From Symsagittifera roscoffensis (taxonomy: Eukaryota > Xenacoelomorpha > Acoela > Convolutidae), in assembly GCF_963678635.1 (NCBI RefSeq), contig NC_087070.1, forward strand, positions 14,883,840-14,947,839: DNA of 64,000 bases. The letters run 5' to 3'. The first letter of the stretch is position 1. Each line of letters starts with the position of its first letter. Made by a program: the position numbers and the translations under genes. Below the pieces are notes generated by a model, which saw only the letters and a program-made list of their open reading frames with translations, had not been told where the DNA came from and searched no databases. Shown here piece by piece: positions 55,250-64,000 of this stretch.

Positions 55250-56260
55250 AAGTAAACTTGACCTTTTTAGACTAACCACAGCACTAACACCTAGACAATT
55301 TACGCACGTAGGATATAAAAAATTACTAAACATTTTCACTGCACCCCGAGCTAATGATTATTCTATTGAACACTATGATCACAACATCATCAGACCTAAT
55401 CAAGATCAATTTCTCGACAAAGATAAGGTCGCTAACCCACAACTAACCGAAAAATTTTTCATCCAACCACCCTGCATCTTTACACTAAGCTCACTAAATA
55501 AAAAACACGACCACATCATTTCCGAAGCACTAATCGACATCCAAGCCTATGAATCATTTTACGATAAACTCAAACTTTTCACTAACCTTTCACTTCCTCA
55601 CTCCAAAAGAACGAGATCTGCACTGTTCACACGACATCATGTTACGAAGTAAACAAACGCAAACTTACACATATTATGGATTCATTCAAAATCATTTTGA
55701 TTTACACACACCTTCACGACAACCCCACCATCATTTTCAAATTATTAATTCAAAGAACACTTCACCATTTTCCTTAAATTTCACATACTGTATTAAAAAC
55801 ACTAATTTCCAGGGCATCCTGAGAAGTTACGACCCAATAACCCAATTGTATATATTTTGTTCACTCACCAAGACCTTTAATGTGGAAGAATCCCGACCCC
55901 TCATTATCCCGCATGAATATATTCAAACTATAGAAATCCCAATATTAGAATTCATTCACAATACTAAATATAATCACAAGCTTTTTAACTTCATCCAGCA
56001 CAGCAATCACGAGTATTCCGTTGGCACTGAAGAACTAAACATCATAAAAGCACTTCAATTGCTTTGGCCACTACTTGAAACTAAAAATATCATTCGCCTA
56101 TTAGCAGTGTAACTAACCACATCAGATTCAATACACGATATCTTCCCTCATGGCTTCTTCCCCGATAATTAGGTAAGTACAAATTAAATAATTTAACACT
56201 AATAATCTCAAAACAGACTAACCATTTCTTATTAAATGTTTCTTCATTAGTCTTTAGATC
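55250..56260 (+). pseudogene. 3' ORF Z of family 2, copy C, with intron
   Basis: The longest frame (55,549-56,112, 187 aa) contains TYTYYGFIQNHFDLHTPSRQ, TFNVEESRPLIIPHEYIQ and VGTEELNIIKALQLLWPLLE. It shares with copy B the stop after RLLAV, which copy A lacks. The conserved 78-bp intron lies at 56,173-56,250. Earlier frames (55,270-55,560) give FTHVGYKKLL and NPQLTEKFFI. The protein is unknown. Confidence 0.45.
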
Positions 56261-57749
56261 ACCATCATTTATAAACAAGAAAACAGAAAACAGAAATAAA
56301 AATTGCAAACTCTTTGATACATTATAATATTTTCAAATAGCAAACTATTTTAGTTCATAAACCTTTCTTAACTAACCGCAATAAATGACGCAAAAAAAAA
56401 ATTATTCACCACAGCAGTAAATTCATCTATACATTTTTTTTTCCCAATGGGGTAAATCTAAATACACTGAAAATAATTTATTAATTTCAATCCCCACAAT
56501 GCAGTATATTTAAAATTTTCAGCAGTAAACTTTTACAAATGTCAGCAGTACTAGCACAGCTCGCCCACGACGAATTGTTTAAAAAATTGATTTCAAGTTT
56601 TAACTTTCACTGATAACAACTCAAACTAAAATAACAGGTTTCAAATTTTCTTTTAACCTGGTCGGAAAGGAATTATATAATAATCCCAATTAACCAACGC
56701 AGCTTACTAAACACCATAAAACACAAACTAACAGCATGACTAAGAAAAGAAAACCCACAGTATCCAAACTGGATTAAACTAGATTAAAGAACTGATAGTT
56801 TATTCTTTTGAAGACTATTGATAAGTCTAAAAAAGAAAGCCGAAAACACCAAAAAGTCGAAAGACAAACCCAAACCAAACAATTTGATTTTTAAGAAAAG
56901 GACACAACTAAAACAAAAAATGGAAAAAACCAGAAACAAACGCGACACAAAAGGTTAATACAAAACAGGACCCCATAAAAAACCAGCATGAAATCAAACC
57001 CTCACTCCTGGCCTAACCCACCAGAAGAGGACGACCACTGAGCATGCTTAATAGCCGGCCTAACCCACCGTGCTAGAATTCACGCTTTGTGACACACTCC
57101 TTATTTTTGATAAGAGGTACTCAAGTGTGAGTAACTCTTTTAAAATAACTGAACTAAAATTAAAAGATTTTGCGCTAAAAACTAATAAAAAATCATAACT
57201 AAAAAGAAGGACTAACTGAACATTTATTTATGTAAATTATATTTTGCAGTAATATGGATCATACACAATCACGAAAATGAGCATCAAGCAGCTAAGACGA
57301 CCTCATCACACACAACCTATAGAATGGCTGAACACAACCCATATGCCGCTCACAACCACAACTCAAAGGATTTGAAGTACGGCTTGACTCTGAAGCAAAG
57401 GGCTTCATTGAAACAGACCAATGACCACCTCGATGTTCAAGTATAGGTACAGATCCGAGTTACAGGGCATTCCCTCCAAACTCGAGCTTCACGCCATTCC
57501 CAATTCAGATCGAAACATAGTTTTCCATGTACAGACGATCATAACAAACCATCTTGAAATCAGATTGATTTTGTTGACGGTCTCAGTCATCGTTGAATGA
57601 CAAAATGAAATCTACGATTCCAGTTTCCTGGAGCTTCTTCCCCCAAGAATGGAATAGAAATGATGCTCGCGAAATACGAACGATCAATCATCCATCCTCC
57701 ATTACAGAAATAAGTCAAAGAAACAAAAACTCTGTAAACCCCGGATGGG

Positions 57750-57978
57750 TGGAACCTGATCCAAACTATATATAATATTATTGGTTTTAAATTAGGTATT
57801 TTATCCCTATAAAATATTGAAGATTAACCAGTCATACTCCATCTAACTATCAACCCATTTATTGGTAAGTGCTGAAATTACTTGTAATTTCAGCACCAGA
57901 GCATTTTGAGTTTAACTTACAACCTAGTTGCTTTCTCCAAGAGACCGACTCGTATCAAACCAGTATACTCTAGATCTA
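57750..57978 (+). repeat. Truncated 3' LTR of copy C
   Basis: Matches the first ~230 bp of the copy-B LTRs and carries the 28-nt inverted repeat at 57,869-57,896. It ends after AGATCTAT, where the B LTRs continue TGAGACTAAG. The conserved 3'-UTR hairpin is at 57,112-57,139. Confidence 0.85.
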
Positions 57979-57996
57979 TATTGCTCAATCATACAA

Positions 57997-58046
57997 AAAT
58001 TGAACGCTCATTAAGTATTTTCTACCTTTTTACTTAGAATCGTTTA
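57997..58046. repeat. Right flanking direct repeat of copy C (50 bp)
   Basis: Counterpart of 48,197-48,246, 48 of 50 positions alike. The dispersed repeat R2 starts immediately to its right. Confidence 0.85.
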
Positions 58047-58047
58047 C

Positions 58048-58567
58048 TTGTTATTGTTCCAATTTTTGTAACAAAAGTGACGGAATATTTGTGCTCGGGG
58101 TGCGTTTTTTTCTTCAGACAATTTTTGTTTTTTTAACTAGCCATTTATGACGGAGTTTTTTCACATCATTCTAAATTTATAATTGTCCCAAACTTAAATT
58201 TTTTTAAAGTTATGGGGGTTTAAAACTGCCATTTTGGCCATTTTGGCCATTTTGGCCAATCTAGGACAATTAAAAGCGCCATATGCTTCGCGTTATTAAC
58301 GCTTTAGCGAGATTTAATCCGTCTAAGAAATCGTTTCAAACTGGTTCAAGTAAGGTTATATGCCAAAAATGATTTGTTATTAGAAGCAAAATCTATCACT
58401 TTGTACTTAATATGGCGTGTGGGGGATGTTCACATGAAAAATCTCAAATTAAAAATAAACTTAACTTTATTGTTTTGCATTTAATTGTTTCATGTTATTA
58501 CTGCTTCATAGACCTTAAAAGGCAGTCGGAACATTCAGGGCTTCGCCCTGATACGAGCAGTCTTGTT
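58048..58567 (-). repeat. ~540-bp dispersed repeat (R2), reverse orientation
   Basis: Reverse complement of R3/R4. The end CGAGCAGTCTTG and the hairpin word TCAGGGC-TTC-GCCCTGA are at 58,536-58,565. The other end (TTATTGTTCC) is at 58,050. A short GGCCATTTT run is expanded to three units near 58,230-58,258. Confidence 0.75.
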
Positions 58568-59243
58568 CAATTTCAACTTTTTTCTGCGAACTTGGATTTT
58601 TTTATTGTTAATACATTACGATATTTCTCAATTTTGGCCAAACTCTTCCAAAATGGCAAAAAAATTTCTTTTTTCATAAAATGACCAAAAAACCCTAACC
58701 AAACGCTCTCTTATCTGAACCGACGTGGTAGAAAATTAAAGTAGGAAAATTCATTTTAGTTGATTTGAATTGGTTTTTAAAAATTTATGAATTTGATAAA
58801 GTCAATGGATTATAATCGATTTTTTTATTCCTTTTTGTAGTGTGAATGCAACATGGGAATAGATTATATTGATAATATTTTAGACCTCAAAGATCCATTT
58901 CAAATCATTTCTTCTCTTTTTTTCTTAGATGCGGGATAATTTTATAAAACGAAAAAAATGCTCATACAGTTTCGTGCAAAATCATAGGCAAAAACTTAAT
59001 TCGCCATTGCTAAAAAATCAGCACGGATTTCAGAAAAAAACTATCTGCCAAAAATTGGATTTGTAAACAGCACCAAGGAGGATCCTGTGGGTTATCAGAA
59101 GACGAGGCCGTCAATGCCCCTCCCTCAGCTAATGTATGTTTTTTATTGAGCAATTTTATAATGGAATTTTTTTGGGTAATTCAGTCTTGGCAAATTTTCT
59201 CTGATAATCTAGTCTGCGAACGCAAAAAAAGTTGTCCATCTAG

Positions 59244-59448
59244 GTGCAAAGTGATCACACGTGAGGCCCTGAGTTCCATGGTCGGCTGCGGAATTGGAAT
59301 GTGTTCCCTTGCATGTGTGTTTGATGCCTCCACTACACCCGCGAACTACCCAAAGATAGCGGATCGAGGGTACCCCGACGTGTTCGCTGTGCCCGACTGG
59401 GGATCGTGGCATTTCGCGCCCTGGTCGGGAAGCGATACTGGGTCGAGT
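59244..59448 (+). CDS. GS-like protein, exon 2
   Basis: After the acceptor CATCTAG the exon gives (R)CKVITREALSSMVGCGIGMC and FDASTTPANYPKIADRGYPD. It ends in GSWHFAPWSGSDTGSS, with phase 0. The donor is AGT/GTAAGG at 59,449. The alignment matches the class-I/lengsin GS pattern (DL or DW, a Trp/Phe-P-W strand). Codon phase continues that of exon 1. It is the end of the beta-grasp domain. Confidence 0.8.
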
Positions 59449-59696
59449 GTAAGGACTATTAGTAGCAATGAATTGTTTCCATATTAGAGATTATTCAACA
59501 GACAATTGTCAATTTAAATAATTCTGATAAGTAAGTACATAGAAGAAGGTCAGATAGCCCATGAAAAAATTCTCATACAATTTCCTGCAAAATCATAGAC
59601 AAAAACTTAACTTTTTTTTTCATTTTTTTATCAATTTGTTCTCTTTCGTCGCTCTTTATTTGCTGATTTGATCTGTTCAAGCATTTTTCATGATAA

Positions 59697-60243
59697 CAAG
59701 ACTGCTCGTATCAGGGCGAAGCCCTGAATGTTCGGACTGCCTTTTAAAGTTTATGGAGCAGCAGTAATAACATAAAAAATTAAATGAAATAAAATAAAAT
59801 GAAATTTTTTTTTCTAAAATTTAAAATCTTTTATGAAAATCATCCCCCCACACGCCATATAAAGTATAAGAAGATAGATTTCGTTCCTTGTAACAAATCA
59901 ATTATGGCAAATAAGCTTCGTTCAACCAATTTGGAACGATTTAAATGGCGGATTAAACCTCCGCTTACGCGTTAATAGCGCGAATTATATCGCGCGTTAA
60001 TTGTCCCAAAGTGGTCAAAATGGCCAAAATGGCAATCTTTAAACCCTCATAACTTTACGCAAAATGATCACAGGCAAAATATTTTTTCAAATTTAAGCTC
60101 AGGACAACAATGGCTTTTGAATGATATAAAAAACTTCCGTCAAAAATGGCTAGTTAAAAAGTCGAAATTTGTCTGAAGAAAAAAAAAACCCAGCCCGAGC
60201 ACAAATATTCCGTTACTTTCGTATCGAAAGTCGGAACAATAAT
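59697..60243 (+). repeat. ~540-bp dispersed repeat (R3)
   Basis: Starts CAAGACTGCTCGTATCAGGG with the perfect hairpin TCAGGGC-GAA-GCCCTGA. Continues through CACACGCCATATAAAGTA, a GCG-rich palindromic core (TTAATAGCGCGAATTATATC), TAACTTTACGCAAAATG and TATTCCGTTACTTTCG, to GGAACAATAA. No ORF and no clear terminal inverted repeats. Confidence 0.8.
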
Positions 60244-60304
60244 AATTTTATAAGACTATTATTATCATAAAAGATGTTCGAACAGATCAAAACTATATGA
60301 AATA

Positions 60305-60840
60305 CAAGACTGCTCGTATCAGGGCGAAGCCCTGAATGTTCCGACTGCCTTTTAAGGTTTATGGAGCAGTAATAACATTAAAAAATTCAATGAAATACAA
60401 CAAAATGAAAAAAAAAATTTCTAAAATTTGAAATTTTTTTAATTAAAATCATCCCCCCACACGCCATATAAAGTACAAATGGATAAATTTCGCTCCTTGT
60501 AACAAACCATTTATGGCAAATAAAGCTTCTTTTAACCAATTTGGAACGATTTCTAAGACGGATTAACTCTCCGCTTACGCGTTAATAGCGCGAAATATAT
60601 CGCGCGTTAATTGTCCCAAATTGGCCAAACTGGCAATCTTTAAACCCCCGTAACTTTACAAAAAATGACCACAGGTGAAATATCTTTTCAAATTTGAGCT
60701 CAGGACAACAATACCTTTTGGATGATATAAAAAATTCCGTAAAAATGGCTAGTTAAAAAGTCGAAATTTGTCTGAAGAAAAAAAACCCACCCCGAGCACA
60801 AATATTCCGTTACTTTCGTATCGAAAGTCGGAACAATAAC
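60305..60840 (+). repeat. ~540-bp dispersed repeat (R4), tandem to R3
   Basis: Closely similar to R3 over its whole length, offset by 608 bp in the same orientation. The end (GGAACAATAAC) lies at 60,830-60,840. Confidence 0.8.
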
Positions 60841-61217
60841 AAAAAGGATAGCCAAACTGCTTTCCAAGTTGCATCGAAGATCCCGACCACCACGATGCAA
60901 GTAGGAAATACAAAAGTTAAAGAAAAAGGCTAGAACCTAGGCCAGAGTTCCATCCCTTCATGAAGTGGTCGGAAAAAAATAAAAGCGATAAACTACAGAA
61001 AACCTGAGAATTATCTTTTCTTGAAAAGATCATTTTTTAAACTTTTTTGCTGTACTTCTTTCAATTTTTTAATATAATTTGAAACGCGCTGATTTTCGGC
61101 TCACGTTTTGGCATAAGATTTCATAAATGGTCTGTCTTATTTTGCTACTTCCAGCTCGTTTTGTTTCAGTTTATTTCGTTTTTTCAGCATTTTTATTGTC
61201 CAGTTACTGTTTCGCAG

Positions 61218-61454
61218 GTAGCCGAAGTAATGGTGGAGCTGCATGAAAAGGACGAAGCTTCCACTCCCTGTGGATTCGACGTGCGACACGTCTGTTCAAC
61301 CATGGTTGATCGATTGAAAAGCGAATTCGGCTTAGAGCTCTATTCGGCCTTGGAGTATGAATTTGTAGTGCTAAAAGACAGACAGAAGATGAACGAAGGA
61401 CCTCATATCTACTCGCCTGTCCGAATGAAGAAAATGGAGAAACTCTGTTTCACG
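61218..61454 (+). CDS. GS-like protein, exon 3
   Basis: After TTTCGCAG the exon starts VAEVMVELHEKDEASTPCGF and has DVRHVCSTMVDRLKSEFGLE. It contains LEYEFVVLK, where the two Glu match the E-x-E metal-binding pair of GS. It ends PVRMKKMEKLCFT (phase 0; donor ACG/GTTAGA at 61,455). The N-terminus of the catalytic domain is here. In-frame continuation into the intron makes the exact end less certain than the start. Confidence 0.8.
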
Positions 61455-61752
61455 GTTAGAAAATCCTTTCTTTGCTCAATCGAATGGAAACGAGCTGAAA
61501 GAACTAGGTTAAATCTGGAAGAATACTCAGTCACTCTGGAATCGTGGTGTCAAATCAATTGTTTTCAGTCAAACCGTTTTTTCCTTAAAAAATAATGGGC
61601 GGGACATTTTTCTGGAGAAGATAGTTATTGTTTTATTGTACTCGTTAAACTAGTAGTTAATTGAAACAGAGAAAGCAGATTATCCTGGCAAGGTTCAAAA
61701 AAAGTAGGGTTAAGAAGTGTGAAATGTGATAAAAAAAAGGTGAATTCTTTAG

Positions 61753-61951
61753 GCGACAGAGAGACTGAAAAAGGCGGGCATAATAGTTGAGGCCATGAAC
61801 CCAGAGTTCGGACCGGGTCAGTACGAGATGACCATGCAGCCGGCCATGGGAGTGAAGGGAGCAGACAATGCACTGATGTTCAAACAGTGTATCCGGGAGA
61901 CAGCTATGGACCATGATCTATGGGTCACTTTCATGTCATGTCCTTTTCCAA
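61753..61951 (+). CDS. GS-like protein, exon 4
   Basis: Acceptor TTCTTTAG. ATERLKKAGIIVEAMNPEFG is followed by GPGQYEMTMQPAMGVKGADN, which carries the GS catalytic pattern E-F/Y-G-P-G-Q-x-E. Then ALMFKQCIRETAMDHDLWVT and FMSCPFP. The donor is CCAA/GTATGT at 61,952 (phase 1). The product so far is about 239 aa, roughly half of a class-I-type GS. The rest lies beyond the window. Whether it is an enzyme or a lengsin-like non-enzyme cannot be decided here. Confidence 0.8.
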
Positions 61952-62104
61952 GTATGTACTGCAATAGGCACAGACAAGGGACCAGGAGGGGGTAATGTTC
62001 AGAAAAAAGGCTTGACAGAAATTTTCTGTATCATGAAAGGTTTTGTTGTCCTGAGCTCAACTTGGAAATTTTTTTTTACCTATGATCAATTTTCCTAAGG
62101 TTAT

Positions 62105-62445
62105 GGGAAGGCGCGGATCTAGGAGTTTCTCGAGGGAGGGGCAGATTTTCAAAAAAAAAATTGAAAATTTTGTCGACCTTTTTTCTTTTTTGGTCGACTA
62201 AAGTTTGATCAAATTTTCTGCGCCGCAGGCAATCTTTTGAAAAAAGCCCAAAACAGCGTTTTTTCGGCGCGCGCTACACCCTCAAAATAAGTATAGAGTG
62301 GCGCCGACGGCGTTTTAGAAAATTTTTGGGGTCGTCAGCAAATATGGATACCTCAAAATAGTACCATTGGGTCGGCAGGGGGTCGAATCCCCGAGAAAAA
62401 GGTATATGCCCCCGCCCCCCTCACCCTAAGTCCGTTACTGGTTAT
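62105..62445. repeat. Possible MITE-like insert
   Basis: Starts GGCGCGGATCTAGGAG and ends CCCTAAGTCCGTTACTGG, which are imperfect inverted copies of each other. Internal sequence is low in complexity, with GGTCGAC words and GCGCCG-type words, and has no ORF. The target site duplication is not clear. Confidence 0.3.
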
Positions 62446-62770
62446 GGGGGTTTAAAGATTGGCATTTTGGCCAATTAGGGACAATTAACGCGCGATATAT
62501 TTCGCGCTATTAACGCGCAAGCGGAGATTTAAATTTAATCCGTCTTAGGAATCGTTCAAAATTGTTTAAAGCAGTCTAGTTGTCAAAATTTCTATGCTAC
62601 TAGGAGCGAAATCTATCATTTTACTTTGCACATTAAACGCTTTGAGTTTTAAAAGCATCTCAAATTCAAAAAAAAATCATCAATTCTTATAAAAAGAACA
62701 CTGCTTCATAGAACTTTATACGGCAGTGAAAGCATTCAGGGCTTTGCTTGATACGAGCAGTACTGTATCA
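62446..62770 (-). repeat. ~540-bp dispersed repeat, partial diverged copy (R5)
   Basis: Reverse orientation. It has TTATGGGGGTTTAAAGATTGG, TAACGCGCGATATATTTCGCGC, TTTAATCCGTCTTAGGAATCG, CTGCTTCATAGA and GATACGAGCAGTACTG. The left part of the repeat is missing. Confidence 0.65.
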
Positions 62771-63334
62771 ACTAGTACTTAACATAGCGTGTGGGAGGAC
62801 GATTTAAAAAAAAATTCAAAAAATTTTTCGAAACTTTTCATTTTCTTGTGATTTTAATTTCGCGGTTTCTTACAAATTGTTGAATACTCAATTCTGATTG
62901 GCTGAAATTAGTTTTGCACCATTAGTTTTTCCGTTTTCTCGATTATAACGGACATCACACATAAGGGTAATAGACAGGTTATTTTCAGGATTATATACAG
63001 ATTTGAAGCAATGAAAACTGTTTTTTTTTGTGACCAAATCATTTCATCTACTAAATTCGTTTTGTGTTCGCAAAATGGCTGTAGATTTTCTTTTTTATTA
63101 TAAGAAGTCTATTCTAATCAATTTTTATCATTTGCAAGAAACAACGTGCTAAAAAATCAAAAAAGCATTAAAAAGTTTAAAAGACGTTAATCGATTGATA
63201 ATTTCAGGCATTGGGTTCTCGGAAATGTGAGCAGTCGCCCTATTTTTGGGGTATGAATTAACTTCCATCATCTCAAGACTGGCGAATTTTAACCTGTTCT
63301 AAATTTGGAACTTTCAATAAATCAGATTCAAATA

Positions 63335-64000
63335 CAGGGTGTTTCAAATAAACTGTAATTTTATAAAACGCTATAACTTTTTTTTGAGAAGAGATAAATA
63401 CACAATTTTTTCTGCACAAGATAGATAAGTGGCGGAGATTTGAATATCTGATAAAATTGTTTTATAAAAGATGCTGAAAGTGTCCGCCGTTTTGAGCAAC
63501 ACAGCTTTGTAATCTTTTCGTCAAATTTCTCAATGACTCTTCGATATTATCGGGCGTTATTGTATTTCGGGCATCTTCTACAGTTTGCATGAGTTCGTCA
63601 AAACTTCGTGGATTCGCACCATGAACAATTTTCCCCAGATGACCCCACAGCCAAAAATCCAGGGGATTCAGGTCCGGACTCTGAGGTGGCCAGGGTATAG
63701 GGGTTCGTCTACTTATAATTCTGTCGTTGAACTTTGTCCCAAGCCAACTGAGTACGCGTCCCGTGCAGTGACATGTGGCTCCGTCTTGCATAAACCATAT
63801 GCGCCTCAAGTTTCGTCGTTCTCGAAGGACTGGCCAGAGGTCGTGTTCCAGCATGTTCAGATACGAAAACTGGTTCAGTGTTATTGGTCGTTGCTGTTCG
63901 TCTACGAACCAAAACGGGCCAAGAACAGCTCCTTGAAGGAAACCCATCCAGCACATCACTTTCTTTTTGCCCTGGTACTTGCACTCCGCGTATTCTCTGG
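63335..64000 (-). mobile_element. Tc1/mariner-type transposon, 3' part
   Basis: The sequence CAGGGTGTTTCAAATAAACT at 63,335 follows a TA dinucleotide and looks like a terminal inverted repeat end. The transposase ORF begins 127 bp inside and runs out of the window. It probably sits in intron 4 of the GS-like gene, in opposite orientation. Confidence 0.7.
63462..64000 (-). CDS. Tc1/mariner-superfamily transposase, C-terminal part
   Basis: The frame is open from the right window edge to 63,462. It has KKVMCWMGFLQGAVLGPFWFV, then IWFMQDGATCHCTGRVLSWL with the second catalytic Asp. PQSPDLNPLDFWLWGHL carries the third acidic residue (NPLD). 41 residues separate the two Asp, so the spacing fits the DD41D group rather than mariner DD34D or Tc1 DD34E. 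The N-terminal half with the DNA-binding domain lies outside. The ORF looks intact in the window. Confidence 0.8.
   Translation of the reverse strand, partial: REYAECKYQGKKKVMCWMGFLQGAVLGPFWFVDEQQRPITLNQFSYLNMLEHDLWPVLRERRNLRRIWFMQDGATCHCTGRVLSWLGTKFNDRIISRRTPIPWPPQSPDLNPLDFWLWGHLGKIVHGANPRSFDELMQTVEDARNTITPDNIEESLRNLTKRLQSCVAQNGGHFQHLL

Larger units (their letters stand above)
48247..57978 (+). mobile_element. Family-2 Ty3/gypsy-like element, copy C (5'-truncated, in intron 1 of the GS gene)
   Basis: It begins inside RT (YEFNRLFYGISIG), without LTR, gag or protease. It continues through RNase H, integrase, env and 3' ORFs to an LTR truncated after CTAGATCTAT (57,750-57,978). An 18-bp unmatched filler follows before the right flanking repeat. 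It lies in the same orientation as the host gene. Confidence 0.85.
46977..59243 (+). other. Intron 1 of the GS-like gene (12.3 kb)
   Basis: Donor GTCAGT, acceptor CATCTAG. It contains a dispersed repeat (47,795-48,092), the retroelement copy C (48,247-57,978) with 50-bp flanking repeats, and another dispersed repeat (58,048-58,567). The stretch 47,000-47,790 is AT-rich without a supported gene. 58,570-59,240 is also plain AT-rich DNA. Confidence 0.65.

Noticed and set aside
61952-64000. A fifth GS exon in the window
   Set aside because: I searched the frames for the later GS patterns and saw none. The stretch is filled with repeats and the transposase.

Overview
This window comes from an animal (metazoan) nuclear genome, not a microbe. 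It holds one split host gene with canonical GT-AG introns, surrounded by decayed LTR retrotransposons, dispersed short repeats and a Tc1/mariner-type transposase. A TATA box 31 bp upstream of a TCAGTT initiator before the host gene is the arrangement usual in arthropods, so an arthropod or relative is my best guess. I cannot name the species.

Host gene: a glutamine-synthetase-like protein (class I / lengsin-like GS fold) on the + strand. Exon 1 is 46,900-46,976, exon 2 59,244-59,448, exon 3 61,218-61,454 and exon 4 61,753-61,951. All three joins keep the frame. The C-terminal half must lie beyond 64,000. Intron 1 is 12.3 kb and carries a 9.7-kb retroelement fragment.

Retroelement family 1 is a giant Ty3/gypsy-type element, present as three pieces. 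Piece 1 (1-9,249, minus strand) and piece 2 (14,971-25,870, plus strand) are diverged copies of the same 3' half. Both read: pol linker, (integrase), a macro domain, a coiled-coil protein, SGNH-hydrolase-like proteins and several unrecognised proteins in the same order. Piece 2 runs into a polypurine tract, a candidate 2.14-kb LTR (25,871-28,010), a candidate primer-binding site, and then gag, protease, RT and RNase H (28,011-33,735). Together the pieces imply an element of about 21 kb or more, whose ~9 kb downstream of integrase codes for accessory proteins. This is the most novel system in the window. All copies here are broken by stops, frameshifts or deletions.

Retroelement family 2 is A/C-rich, Ty3/gypsy-type and env-bearing. 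Copy A (9,250-14,970) is an internally deleted derivative lying between the two diverging family-1 pieces. Copy B (37,596-46,623) has both LTRs, gag, protease and RT, then an inverted env fragment, then env tail and 3' ORFs. Copy C (48,247-57,978) starts inside RT and runs through RNase H, integrase, env and 3' ORFs into a truncated LTR. Joining the parts implies an element of about 14 kb. Copies B and C are flanked by unusually long direct repeats (about 65 bp and 50 bp).

The remaining sequence contains palindrome-rich and tandemly duplicated DNA (35.2-36.6 kb), a ~540-bp dispersed repeat family around the GS gene (five copies), a possible MITE (62.1-62.4 kb), and a Tc1/mariner-type transposase with DD41D-like spacing at the right edge. 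I saw no tRNA, rRNA or CRISPR features.
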